DNA from: Ichthyobacteriaceae bacterium
GTDB taxonomy: Bacteria > Bacteroidota > Bacteroidia > Flavobacteriales > JADGDT01
Direction: 5' to 3'
Assembly: GCA_016744755.1 (NCBI GenBank)
Contig: JADGDT010000024.1
Span: 1 to 35,659, forward strand
Length of the DNA stretch: 35,659 nucleotides
Shown: in pieces, positions 25,801 through 34,143 of the stretch
Layout of the letters: the number at the start of each line of letters is the position of its first letter
Position numbering within the stretch: the stretch's first letter is position 1
The notes under the pieces: generated by a model
Seen by the model: only the letters and a program-made list of their open reading frames with translations
Databases searched by the model: none
Told to the model about the DNA's origin: nothing
Program-made: the position numbers and the translations under genes

Positions 25801-27162
25801 ATGAAAAACTCTGATATAGCTGTAGGTTTAGATATTGGAACAACTAAAATTGTTGCAATTGTAGGTCGTAGAAACGATAGAGGTAAAGTTGAGGTTTTAG
25901 GTGTTGGAAAAACTAAAAGTTTAGGTGTTCACCGTGGCGTAGTGAATAATATTACCAAAACTATGGAGTCGATTCAAGCAGCTATTAGCGAGGCTGAATC
26001 TACATCAGGCGAAGAGATAAAGAGTGTAGTTGTTGGCATTGCTGGTCAGCATATTCGCAGTTTACAGCATACAGATTATATCGATAGAGATAATTTTGAT
26101 GAAGTAATAGAAGAGGAGGATATATTAGAACTAATTAGCCAGGTAAAAAAATTGGTTATGCTTCCTGGCGAAGAAATAATTCATGTTTTACCACAAGAGT
26201 ACAAGATAGACGGACAGAGCGAAATTAAAGAACCCGTAGGTATGTCGGGACGTAGGATAGAATCTAATTTCCATGTTGTTGTTGGTAACGTAGCCTCTAT
26301 CAGAAATATTGGTCGTTGTGTTGTTAACAGTGGTTTAGAATTAGACGATATCACACTAGAACCTATAGCATCTGCCGATTCGGTATTGAGCGAAGAAGAG
26401 AAAGAAGCAGGTGTTGCTTTGATTGATATAGGAGGAGGAACCACAGACCTTGCAATTTTTAAAGATGGAATTATTCGTCACTCGGCAGTTGTTCCTTTTG
26501 GCGGAAACGTAATTACCGAAGATATAAAAGAAGGTTGCTCGATAATTGAGAAACAAGCAGAATTGTTGAAAGTGAAATTCGGTTCGGCTTGGCCAGGAGA
26601 AAATAGCGAAAATGAAATTGTTTCTATTCCGGGTTTAAGAGGTAGAGAACCAAAAGAGGTAACTATGAAAAATCTTTCTAAGATTATTCATGCTAGAGTT
26701 ATTGAAATTGTAGAACACGTCTTTCTTGAGATTAAGAATTACGGTCACGAAGAACCAAAGAAAAAATTAATAGCAGGAATAGTTCTTACAGGTGGAGGTG
26801 CAGAATTAAAGCACATCAGACAAATGGTTGAGTACATAACAGGTATGGACTGTAGAATAGGCTATCCAAACGAGCATTTGGCTAGTGGATCTGATAAACG
26901 TTTAGCATCACCAATATTTGCAACATCAGTAGGCCTTTTAATAAAAGGACTTGATAAAGTTGAGGCTAGAAAAAAATTAGAAGTAGAAGAGGAGGTTGAA
27001 GTAGTAATAGAACCAGAGGTTGTAGTGTTAACCCCAAAAGAGGAAATACCAGAGCCTAATATTGAAGAGAAACCTAAGAAGCCAGAGAAGGTGAAAAAAG
27101 TAAAATCTAATTTCTTAGAAAATTTTGCAACTAAGCTAAGAGAGTTTTTAGAGAATGAATAA
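25801..27162 (+). CDS. ftsA: Cell division protein FtsA
   Basis: A 453-residue actin-like ATPase that tethers FtsZ to the membrane and signals to FtsWI. The phosphate-1 loop is GLDIGTTKIVAIVG (residues 9-22). The SHS2-type 1C domain follows (VVVGIAGQHIRSLQ), then phosphate-2 LIDIGGGTTDLAIF and the adenosine loop LTGGGAELKHI. After about residue 380 there is an acidic, Pro/Glu/Val-rich linker (EVEEEVEVVIEPEVVVL) and a basic segment (KPKKPEKVKKVK). The C-terminus NFLENFATKLREFLENE is a likely amphipathic membrane-targeting helix. The linker is longer than in E. coli FtsA. It precedes ftsZ by 45 bp. Confidence 0.96.
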   Translation: MKNSDIAVGLDIGTTKIVAIVGRRNDRGKVEVLGVGKTKSLGVHRGVVNNITKTMESIQAAISEAESTSGEEIKSVVVGIAGQHIRSLQHTDYIDRDNFDEVIEEEDILELISQVKKLVMLPGEEIIHVLPQEYKIDGQSEIKEPVGMSGRRIESNFHVVVGNVASIRNIGRCVVNSGLELDDITLEPIASADSVLSEEEKEAGVALIDIGGGTTDLAIFKDGIIRHSAVVPFGGNVITEDIKEGCSIIEKQAELLKVKFGSAWPGENSENEIVSIPGLRGREPKEVTMKNLSKIIHARVIEIVEHVFLEIKNYGHEEPKKKLIAGIVLTGGGAELKHIRQMVEYITGMDCRIGYPNEHLASGSDKRLASPIFATSVGLLIKGLDKVEARKKLEVEEEVEVVIEPEVVVLTPKEEIPEPNIEEKPKKPEKVKKVKSNFLENFATKLREFLENE

Positions 27163-27207
27163 GAGATATACAATAGAAGAATTAATAAACCCCAAAATAA
27201 ATTAATT

Positions 27208-29289
27208 ATGAATCAAGACAACATTTCTTTCGATCTACCTAAAAATAGATCCAACGTGATTAAAGTAATCGGTGTTGGTGGAGGAGGTAGTAATGCTGTT
27301 AACTACATGTATAAACAAGGGTTTAAGGGTGTAGATTTTGTAGTTTGTAATACCGATGCACAGGCTTTACACAGTAGTCCTATACCTAACAAAGTTCAAT
27401 TAGGGGTAAATCTTACAGAAGGGCTAGGTGCAGGGGCAAGACCAGAAGTTGGTGGAGAAGCAGCTTTAGAGAGTATTTCTGATCTTGAAACAATGTTAAT
27501 GTCAAGTACTAAAATGCTATTCCTTACAGCCGGAATGGGAGGTGGTACTGGTACGGGTGCTGCACCTGTTATTGCAAAACTTGCGGCTAAACTCGGAATT
27601 CTAACAGTAGGTATAGTTACTATGCCTTTCAAGTTCGAAGGAGCTATAAGAATGAAGCAGGCTCAAACAGGATTAGAAGAGCTTTCTAAATATGTAGATT
27701 CTATGATTGTTATAAACAATAACAAGCTTAGAGACGTGTATGGGAATTTGGGGTTGAAATCTGGTTTTGCAAAAGCGGATGAAGTATTAGCAACTGCAGC
27801 CAAAGGTATATCGGAAGTTATTACAAAAGAATATGGTATGAATATCGATTTACACGATGTTAAAACCGTATTAGAAAAAAGTGGGACAGCAATTATGGGT
27901 GCTGCTATGGCTTCTGGAGAAAACAGAGCTATCAAGGCAATTGTAAAAGCTTTAGATTCGCCATTGCTTAACGATAACAGTATTAAAGGAGCCAAAAATG
28001 TTCTTTTGTTAGTTGTTTCTGGTGAGACAGAAATTACTCTTGACGAAATTGGGGAAATCAATGAGTATATTCAGGATCAAGCAGGTGGTTATGCAAATAT
28101 TATTTTAGGTGCAGGAGATGAAGAAGAAGGAATAGGCGATAATATAAAAATTACAATTATTGCTACTGGTTTTTCTAAAACCCAACAAGATACTATACTA
28201 GATAAGGAACCAGAAAAAACGGTTTATACTTTAGGCGAAAATAATTCTGATGCTACTGAACATAATAGAGTAGAGAGAATTGAAGAAGTTAAAACAGTAA
28301 TAAGAGAAGTAGAGTCTCCAAAAGTATCAACCCCAATTGCAAAGAGAATAGTTCACACACTGGAAGAAGATGTAGTAGATGAGGTGGAATTGCCAATTGC
28401 AGAAAAAGTAGTTGTTACTCCTGTAGAAAATATTGTTGAAGATGTAGAAGAATTAGTAGAATTACCTATTGCTGAAAAGGTAGTTGAGCCAGTTGTAGAG
28501 AATGCTACAAACGAGGTTGAGGTGGAAGCAGTAGATAAAAAGAGTATAATGAACATTTCTGATGACGATATCGTTATTCAGGATATGAGTGATTCTCAAA
28601 CAACTATTGAGTTTGATTTTGGTTCAATAAATAATGCTAATATAGAAGAAGAGAAGGTAGAGCAAGCTCCAGAAAAAAAGATTTTTGATTTAGGTTCAGA
28701 ACTTGATAAAGAGATTGGTGGAGAAGAGAAAGAAGTGAAAACACAGCCTAATGACTTGTACTCCCAAATTGAAGAAACATCGATAAGTAAAGAAATAGAG
28801 CCTCAAACATTTATTGATGGTTCTATTAAGTATAATTTAGAAGATTTCGAGGAACTTGAAAATAAAATTGAAGCTGCAACTCCTACTCAAATTGAAGTAG
28901 TAGAAGAGGTAGAGCCAGAAATGCAAATTCACATTGTAAAAGATGTTGAGCCCCTAGTAGAGAAGGTAGTAGAGAAACAAGTAGTAAATGAGCCTTTGCC
29001 AAAAGAGGATTTTGTAGATCCTACAGATATACCTTTAAGTAAGAGAGAACAAATAGGAAAGGATAGAAGGGAAAGATTAAAGAAATTTAATCACAACTTT
29101 AAAACTAGAAGCATAAATCCATCATCGGTTGATGATTTAGAGAGACAACCTGCTTATCTTAGAGCTGGAATAGATGTAACTTCGTCAGAAAAAAGAAATA
29201 GTGCCTCTAGATATTCTATTGGTAATAATGGTGAAGAAGATGTAGTATTAAGAAAAAATAATTCGTTTTTACACGATAACGTAGATTAG
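27208..29289 (+). CDS. ftsZ: Cell division protein FtsZ with long C-terminal linker
   Basis: A 693-residue tubulin-like GTPase that forms the Z-ring. The globular core spans about residues 15-330: GVGGGGSNAVN (22-32), nucleotide T-loop GGGTGTGAAP (111-120), MIVINNNKLRD. It is followed by a roughly 300-residue acidic, low-complexity linker, far longer than the E. coli linker. The linker holds three degenerate copies of a PIA-E/K-K-V-V motif beginning at Pro376, Pro396 and Pro420. The conserved FtsA-binding peptide appears as QPAYLRAG (647-654), and a further 39-residue tail ends NNSFLHDNVD. The long linker and tail are, from memory, usual for Bacteroidota. YqeY begins 2 bp after its stop. Confidence 0.97.
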   Translation: MNQDNISFDLPKNRSNVIKVIGVGGGGSNAVNYMYKQGFKGVDFVVCNTDAQALHSSPIPNKVQLGVNLTEGLGAGARPEVGGEAALESISDLETMLMSSTKMLFLTAGMGGGTGTGAAPVIAKLAAKLGILTVGIVTMPFKFEGAIRMKQAQTGLEELSKYVDSMIVINNNKLRDVYGNLGLKSGFAKADEVLATAAKGISEVITKEYGMNIDLHDVKTVLEKSGTAIMGAAMASGENRAIKAIVKALDSPLLNDNSIKGAKNVLLLVVSGETEITLDEIGEINEYIQDQAGGYANIILGAGDEEEGIGDNIKITIIATGFSKTQQDTILDKEPEKTVYTLGENNSDATEHNRVERIEEVKTVIREVESPKVSTPIAKRIVHTLEEDVVDEVELPIAEKVVVTPVENIVEDVEELVELPIAEKVVEPVVENATNEVEVEAVDKKSIMNISDDDIVIQDMSDSQTTIEFDFGSINNANIEEEKVEQAPEKKIFDLGSELDKEIGGEEKEVKTQPNDLYSQIEETSISKEIEPQTFIDGSIKYNLEDFEELENKIEAATPTQIEVVEEVEPEMQIHIVKDVEPLVEKVVEKQVVNEPLPKEDFVDPTDIPLSKREQIGKDRRERLKKFNHNFKTRSINPSSVDDLERQPAYLRAGIDVTSSEKRNSASRYSIGNNGEEDVVLRKNNSFLHDNVD

Positions 29290-29291
29290 AT

Positions 29292-29747
29292 ATGAGTTTA
29301 CAAAGTACAATAATGGCTGAAATGAAAACAGCCATGAAAGCAAAAGACAAAGTTGCTCTTGAAGCATTGAGAGCAATAAAAGCGGCTATTTTAATGGCGC
29401 AAACGGAGAGTGGAGCCAAAGAAGAATTAAATGAAGATCAAGAATCTAAAATTCTTCAGCGTTTGGTAAAGCAACGCAAAGATTCGGCTCAACTTTATAA
29501 TGATCAAAACAGAGAAGACCTCGCAGAACCAGAATTGGCACAGGTTGCTGTAATAGAAAAATTCTTACCAGCTCAATTGTCAGAAGATGAATTGAAAGTA
29601 ATTATTTCTGAAATAGTTTCTAAGGTTGGTGCTACTTCTCCTAAAGATATGGGTAAAGTTATGGGAGCAGCTAATAAAGAACTTGCAGGAAAAGCAGAAG
29701 GAAGGTTGATTTCTACAGTTGTTAAAGAGATTTTAGCTTCTATTTAA
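29292..29747 (+). CDS. yqeY: GatB/YqeY domain-containing protein
   Basis: A 151-residue soluble helical protein with the YqeY fold, homologous to the tRNA-binding tail domain of the GatB amidotransferase subunit. Typical blocks are MKTAMKAKDKVALEALRAIKAAI, RLVKQRKDSAQLYNDQNREDLA (in parts RLVKQRKDSA, QNREDLA), EKFLPAQLSEDEL and PKDMGKVMGAANKELAGKAEGRLIS (in parts DMGKVMGA, KAEGRLIS). Biochemical role is unproven; it lacks any GatB catalytic part. It is the last gene of the dcw transcript, placed behind ftsZ as in other Bacteroidota, and is followed by a strong terminator. Confidence 0.93.
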   Translation: MSLQSTIMAEMKTAMKAKDKVALEALRAIKAAILMAQTESGAKEELNEDQESKILQRLVKQRKDSAQLYNDQNREDLAEPELAQVAVIEKFLPAQLSEDELKVIISEIVSKVGATSPKDMGKVMGAANKELAGKAEGRLISTVVKEILASI

Positions 29748-29771
29748 ATAAATAATTTAAAGATCAAGCAT

Positions 29772-29802
29772 AAAAAATCCCTGAGCAATCAGGGATTTTT
29801 TT
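29772..29802. terminator. Bidirectional terminator closing the dcw cluster and trxB
   Basis: AAAAAATCCCTGA (29772-29784), tetraloop GCAA, then TCAGGGATTTTTT (29789-29801), a 13-bp perfect stem with a GNRA-type loop. A-run and T-run sides let it work for yqeY (plus) and trxB (minus). Confidence 0.9.
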
Positions 29803-29822
29803 ATTTTTAAATATTTTATAAT

Positions 29823-30827
29823 CTAGTCGTTTAAAGAAGCTAAATAATGTTCAGCATCAATAGCTGCCATTGATCCGGATCCAGCTGCAGTAATACCTTG
29901 ACGATACTTACTGTCCTGTACATCTCCTGCTGCAAAAACACCTGGCAAATTTGTTCCTTGATCTTTTGCGTTTGTTATAATGAATCCAGTTTCGTCCATA
30001 TCAATCTGACCTTTTACAAAATCAGAGTTAGGTTTATGACCTATAGCTATAAATACACCATCAAGTTTTACTTCTTCTTTAGTACCGTCTTTTTTAACTA
30101 AACGTATACCTTCTACACCATTTTCACCTAAAAATTCATCAATTTGAGAATCCCATTTAACTTCAATGTTAGGAGTATTTAAAACTCTATTTTGCATCAC
30201 CTTTGATGCACGTAACTCATCTCTACGAACAACCAAAGTTACTTTGTTACAAAGATTGGCAAGGTAAGTAGCTTCTTCGGCAGCAGTATCTCCACCACCA
30301 ACTACAGCAACGTCTTTTCCTTTGTAGAAAAATCCATCACAAGTAGCACAAGCCGAAATTCCAAATCCTCTTAAACGAGTTTCAGATTCTAGGCCTAAGT
30401 ATTTAGCAGAAGCACCAGTAGAAATAATTACAGTTTCAGCTTCGATGATTTTACCACCGTCAACTTCAATTTTGTGAATACCTCCTTTTTCTGTTGCTAG
30501 TTCAGCACTTTTTGCTATGCCAAATCTTACATCAGTACCAAAACGCTCAGCCTGCTTTTTAATCTCTTCCATCATGGTAGGACCATCAATTCCATCAGGA
30601 TAACCTGGGAAATTCTCAACTTCAGTAGTTGTAGTTAACTGTCCACCCATTTCCATACCTGTGTATAAAACTGGTTTCAAATCGGCTCTTGAAGCATAAA
30701 TACCTGCGGTGTAACCTGCAGGTCCTGATCCTATAATAAGAACTTTTACTCTTTCTACATTGTTGTCTGTACTTTCTTTACTTGCAGACTCTTTAGTAGA
30801 AACTCCTCCGAAATTAAATTGACTCAT
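29823..30827 (-). CDS. trxB: Thioredoxin-disulfide reductase
   Basis: A 334-residue FAD-dependent enzyme that reduces thioredoxin with NADPH. The FAD motif GSGPAG is at residues 33-38, the redox-active CATC (Cys160, Cys163) lies in SACATCDGFFYKG, the NADPH motif GGGDTAAEEA starts near 177, and the C-terminal FAD-binding GVFAAGDVQD is followed by GSGSMAAIDAEHYL. The first 26 residues (MSQFNFGGVSTKESASKEST and on) form a polar extension absent from E. coli TrxB. No other ATG lies before the FAD motif, so the start appears right. A TATTTTTG box is 43 bp upstream. Confidence 0.96.
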   Translation of the reverse strand: MSQFNFGGVSTKESASKESTDNNVERVKVLIIGSGPAGYTAGIYASRADLKPVLYTGMEMGGQLTTTTEVENFPGYPDGIDGPTMMEEIKKQAERFGTDVRFGIAKSAELATEKGGIHKIEVDGGKIIEAETVIISTGASAKYLGLESETRLRGFGISACATCDGFFYKGKDVAVVGGGDTAAEEATYLANLCNKVTLVVRRDELRASKVMQNRVLNTPNIEVKWDSQIDEFLGENGVEGIRLVKKDGTKEEVKLDGVFIAIGHKPNSDFVKGQIDMDETGFIITNAKDQGTNLPGVFAAGDVQDSKYRQGITAAGSGSMAAIDAEHYLASLND

Positions 30828-30870
30828 ATCTTTATATTTACTAATTGTTATCTATTTGTTTTATCAGCAG

Positions 30871-30878
30871 CAAAAATA
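30871..30878 (-). promoter_or_regulatory. -7 box (TATTTTTG) of trxB
   Basis: The minus strand reads TATTTTTG followed by CTG, the same 11 bases as the nadE promoter. It is 43 bp upstream of the trxB start. Confidence 0.5.
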
Positions 30879-30977
30879 CAATTTTTAATATCTATAAAAA
30901 TGTAATTTTTGATACTTTAAGATTATTTCACGATAAGATTCATCTATGACAATACAATTATATATAGTTAAAAATTA

Positions 30978-31934
30978 TTAAAATTCATATTTGAAACCTA
31001 TACCCAATGTTTGCCTAACCTGAAGTCGAGTCTCCTTTTCTCCAGTAGTACTTTCTTCAACATCAAACAAAATATCTTTCTCATATTTTGTTTGGAATCC
31101 AAAACTAACAGTCATATACCTGCTTAAAGGCATAGATATATCAAGCTGCCAATCAAAATAATCGATTCTTCCAAAGTCTCTAAAGTAGTCGGTATAGAGT
31201 GATAGTTTATTAATTAGATAAAATTTAGAATAGAAATTGTATTTCCAGTAAATATCAACCCAAGGACCTATTTTGTGATAGTAATTTTGTTTATTTTTAT
31301 TGATGTCGCCTTTCAGAGCTAAGGAATCGTTGAGTACAATTGTAGTATTCTCTGTAAAAGGAGACATGTAAATATAGAAATCATCATCTTTAACATATTT
31401 TGCTCCTACACCAATAAATATTTTTCCTGGCGATAAAAATGCAGATTTTAATTCATCGTCATCACTAGTGTCATCAGAATTATAATCATATCCTCTTGCA
31501 AATTGTGTTGTAAATCTAAGTTGGGTAGATGTAAACCATTTTTCACTAGTCTTGTGACTGAAATTTGAATTGAATTCTAGAAGATCGCTAGTTTTACGCA
31601 GACCTTTGTCTTCTTGTATATTCATTCCTAATTCTGACTTTAAAGTATTGTCCCAATTTAGGTTGTCTTTGTTATAAGTTGCTTTCCAGTCGACTTTCAT
31701 CAATAGACTAACGATGTTATCACCCCCTGCATTCCAATCTTTGTAATAATTTTCACTGAAAAGAAGTTCTACTTTTGTCTCAGATTGCCAATAACTAGTA
31801 TCTCTTTTTATAGGTACAATATCTACATTTGGATATCGGGTTAAAAAACTTGTAACACTAGAATCTACAATAATCTGTCCTTCGCTCATTTGAGATAGGA
31901 ATAAGATAAATAGAAGTAGTAGTTTGTTTTTCAT
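30978..31934 (-). CDS. DUF3078 family outer-membrane protein
   Basis: A 318-residue protein with a signal peptide (MKNKLLLLFILFLSQMSEGQ, cut near Gly19/Gln20). A series of amphipathic beta-strands with aromatic girdles follows and the last residue is Phe, as in outer-membrane barrels. KVELLFSENYYKDWNAGGDN, WDNTLKSELGMN, KTSDLLEFNSNFSHK and LRFTTQFARGYDY match my recollection of the DUF3078 family, which is widespread in Bacteroidota and of unknown function. It lies 49 bp downstream of dxs on the same strand. A TATCTTTG box at 31976-31983 suggests it may also have its own promoter. Confidence 0.8.
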   Translation of the reverse strand: MKNKLLLLFILFLSQMSEGQIIVDSSVTSFLTRYPNVDIVPIKRDTSYWQSETKVELLFSENYYKDWNAGGDNIVSLLMKVDWKATYNKDNLNWDNTLKSELGMNIQEDKGLRKTSDLLEFNSNFSHKTSEKWFTSTQLRFTTQFARGYDYNSDDTSDDDELKSAFLSPGKIFIGVGAKYVKDDDFYIYMSPFTENTTIVLNDSLALKGDINKNKQNYYHKIGPWVDIYWKYNFYSKFYLINKLSLYTDYFRDFGRIDYFDWQLDISMPLSRYMTVSFGFQTKYEKDILFDVEESTTGEKETRLQVRQTLGIGFKYEF

Positions 31935-31975
31935 TTTAATATTTGAGAACCTAAAACGGCTTAGAAATTATAAGC

Positions 31976-31983
31976 CAAAGATA
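31976..31983 (-). promoter_or_regulatory. Possible -7 box (TATCTTTG) of the DUF3078 gene
   Basis: The minus strand reads TATCTTTG, directly after the dxs stop codon and 41 bp upstream of the DUF3078 start. Read-through from dxs is equally possible. Confidence 0.4.
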
Positions 31984-33762
31984 TTATTTTTGAATACTAG
32001 ATAAAACATCAAGTAAAGTTTCTTTAATTTTATTTGGAGAAATACCCATCTCTTCGTGAAGTTCTTCTGGTTTACCGTGATCTAAGAAGTAATCACTCAT
32101 TCCTAATATTGTTATTTTATTATTTTTTGAATTCTCATTTGACCATTCTAAAATAGCACTTCCAAAACCTCCTTTTTTCACTCCGTCTTCAATAGTAATA
32201 ATAGTCTTGTAATCATCAAAAACTTTAGTCAACAGATCATTATCCAAAGGTTTAATGAATATCATATTAATATGCCCAACCTTACTTTGAAATTCTACAT
32301 CAAGATTTGAAATAGCTTCAGCAACAAAATTACCAGGATGGCCAATAGATAAAACAGCAACGTCACTACCTTTTTTTATAGTTTCTCCTTTTCCAATTTC
32401 AATTTTGGATATATCATTTTCCCAATTCTCTAAAACACCGTTGCCCCTAGGGTATCTAATCGCAAAGGGTCTGTTGGAATTAATTGCAGTAAACATTAAG
32501 TCACGTAGATTATACTCATTCATAGGAGCAGAAACTATCATGTTTGGTATAGTTCGCAACCAAGCAATATCCATAACTCCGTGATGCGTTGCTCCATCTT
32601 CACCAACAATACCACCTCTATCTATACAAAAGGTTACGGGTAGATTCTGCGTAGCCACATCGTGTACAACTTGGTCGTAGGCTCTTTGCAAGAAAGTAGA
32701 GTAAATTGCTACTACAGGTTTCATGCCTTGTGTAGCTAATCCTGCTGCAAATGTTACAGCATGCTGTTCGGCAATACCCACGTCAAAAGCTCTTTCCGGA
32801 TATTTATCCATCATTGGTTTTAGGGAACTTCCACTAGGCATGGCAGGAGTAATTCCAACAATCTTATCATCACTCTCTGCAAGTTCTACAATAGTTCCTC
32901 CAAAAACATCTTGATATTTCATCAGAGTTTTATCTCCTTGTTTTTTTAAAGAGTTACCTGTTTCTATGTCAAATTTACCTGGAGCGTGAAATCTAACTTG
33001 ATCTTCTTCAGCAATTTTATAGCCCTTTCCTTTTTTTGTAATTACATGAAGGAATTTTGGACCATCGTATTTTGTAATTTCTTCAAATGCTGACAATAAT
33101 TCATTTATGTTATGACCATCTACAGGACCGAAATATTTAAAATTAAAATCTTCAAAAATATTTTTAGAATTAAGTTCTCCTTTTTTTATTGATGAAAGAT
33201 ATTCTTTTAATGCCCCAACATTTGGGTCAATTGCCATTGCATTGTCATTGAGGATTAAAAGCGTGTTGGCATTGGCAACTCCAGCATGGTTTATTCCTTC
33301 GAATGCCATTCCAGAAGCTATGCTTGCATCACCAATAACTGCTATGTGATTTCTGTTTTCTTTTTTTATTTTAGAAGCAATAGCCATTCCTATGATTGCA
33401 GATATGGAAGTTGAAGAGTGTCCTGTTCCGAAATTATCATATTCACTTTCCGCTATTTTAGGAAAACCACTAATTCCACCTTTTTGTCTATTTGTGTCAA
33501 AAATATTTTTTCTTCCAGTAATTATTTTATGAATGTAAGCTTGATGACCAACATCCCAAACTAATTTATCGTTTGGTGTATCAAAAAAATAATGAATAGC
33601 TAGGGTTAACTCAACTACTCCAAGGCTTGCTCCCAAATGACCTTCTTTTGTAGAAACTATTTCTATAACAAATTCACGTAACTCTTTAGCCAAAACTTTG
33701 AGTTCTGTTAAAGAAAGTTTTTTTAAGTCTTTAGGTGAATTAACTGTATCTAATAATGCCAT
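31984..33762 (-). CDS. dxs: 1-deoxy-D-xylulose-5-phosphate synthase
   Basis: A 592-residue thiamine-diphosphate enzyme that condenses pyruvate and glyceraldehyde-3-phosphate, the first step of the MEP isoprenoid pathway. GHLGASLGVVELTLA and WDVGHQAYIHKIITG (His73) form the N-terminal cofactor region. GDASIASG (144-151) with ILNDN is the Mg/ThDP motif. GPVDGHN, IAEQHAVTFAAGLA (catalytic Glu) and GGIVGEDGATHHG follow, then the C-terminal transketolase domain (GVKKGGFGSA, DYFLDHG). It is slightly shorter than E. coli Dxs (620), within the family's range. It supplies isoprenoids including the undecaprenyl carrier used by MraY and MurG. A TACCTTTG box is 20 bp upstream. Confidence 0.96.
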   Translation of the reverse strand: MALLDTVNSPKDLKKLSLTELKVLAKELREFVIEIVSTKEGHLGASLGVVELTLAIHYFFDTPNDKLVWDVGHQAYIHKIITGRKNIFDTNRQKGGISGFPKIAESEYDNFGTGHSSTSISAIIGMAIASKIKKENRNHIAVIGDASIASGMAFEGINHAGVANANTLLILNDNAMAIDPNVGALKEYLSSIKKGELNSKNIFEDFNFKYFGPVDGHNINELLSAFEEITKYDGPKFLHVITKKGKGYKIAEEDQVRFHAPGKFDIETGNSLKKQGDKTLMKYQDVFGGTIVELAESDDKIVGITPAMPSGSSLKPMMDKYPERAFDVGIAEQHAVTFAAGLATQGMKPVVAIYSTFLQRAYDQVVHDVATQNLPVTFCIDRGGIVGEDGATHHGVMDIAWLRTIPNMIVSAPMNEYNLRDLMFTAINSNRPFAIRYPRGNGVLENWENDISKIEIGKGETIKKGSDVAVLSIGHPGNFVAEAISNLDVEFQSKVGHINMIFIKPLDNDLLTKVFDDYKTIITIEDGVKKGGFGSAILEWSNENSKNNKITILGMSDYFLDHGKPEELHEEMGISPNKIKETLLDVLSSIQK

Positions 33763-33782
33763 TTATTAATTTTATAGAAGAG

Positions 33783-33790
33783 CAAAGGTA
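33783..33790 (-). promoter_or_regulatory. -7 box (TACCTTTG) of dxs
   Basis: The minus strand reads TACCTTTG, fitting TAnnTTTG, 20 bp upstream of the dxs ATG. Confidence 0.5.
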
Positions 33791-33824
33791 GTAAAAGGAT
33801 GTTAGTAAATAACGAAATTGTTTT

Positions 33825-33917
33825 GCATGAGGGATAGAGTGGTTACCTCGCAGAGAATGTAAAGACGCAATGCTTTGCGTCTTGAAATGAATGAGGAGTA
33901 TGAACGAAAGCCCGACC
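33825..33917 (+). ncRNA. Structured intergenic element (GAGGGAT ... AGCCCGACC type)
   Basis: Begins GCATGAGGGATAG (33825-33837) and ends AGCCCGACC (33909-33917). From memory this pair of conserved ends recurs in many flavobacterial intergenic regions around a variable stem, and may correspond to the Flavo-1 candidate structured RNA. That link is unverified. Here the outer stem CCTC (33846-33849) pairs with GAGG (33893-33896). The inner stem AAGACGCAA (33862-33870), loop TGCT, TTGCGTCTT (33875-33883) is a perfect 9-bp hairpin of a kind also seen as a dispersed palindrome. It lies between the dxs promoter and the small membrane-protein gene. Strand is a guess. Confidence 0.45.
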
Positions 33918-33956
33918 TTTTAATTTTTGAGTCTTTCACTCAAAAATTAAAAGGTC
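33914..33956. repeat. Perfect 19-bp stem hairpin
   Basis: The arms at 33914-33932 and 33938-33956 are exact reverse complements (GACCTTTTAATTTTTGAGT on the left) around loop CTTTC. The left arm starts inside the AGCCCGACC end of the preceding element. No T-run follows on either strand, so it is not a simple terminator. Confidence 0.75.
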
Positions 33957-33975
33957 ATGCCCCAATAATCAGCAA

Positions 33976-34140
33976 TTATTTTTTATGACTAAAAATCAAA
34001 GCTAAAATAAATACTGTAGAAGCAACTATCCCAATAATGCTTGTAGTGTTTACCCCAATTTCTTGAAAAAACATGATGTCAATATTGTAAGCAATCATTA
34101 CTATACCTGCAAGTATCAGGTAAATCCTCCATTTCTCCAT
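33976..34140 (-). CDS. Small two-segment membrane protein (54 residues)
   Basis: A short minus-strand gene: ATG at 34140, TAA at 33976. The 54 residues start MEKWRIYLILAGIVMIAYNI, continue with a polar loop (FFQEIGVNTTS), a second hydrophobic segment (IIGIVASTVFILALIF) and a basic end, SHKK. Two membrane-spanning helices with positive ends fit a real small membrane protein. Its start is 3 bp after the marC stop, so it should be co-transcribed and perhaps translationally coupled. I do not recognise the family. It could be a MarC accessory protein, but that is inference from position only. Confidence 0.65.
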   Translation of the reverse strand: MEKWRIYLILAGIVMIAYNIDIMFFQEIGVNTTSIIGIVASTVFILALIFSHKK

Positions 34141-34143
34141 CCG

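Noticed and set aside
27663-28061. 132-codon frame antisense to ftsZ
   Set aside because: Shadow of the ftsZ reading frame; Ser/Ile/Thr-rich with no motif, while ftsZ is certain here.
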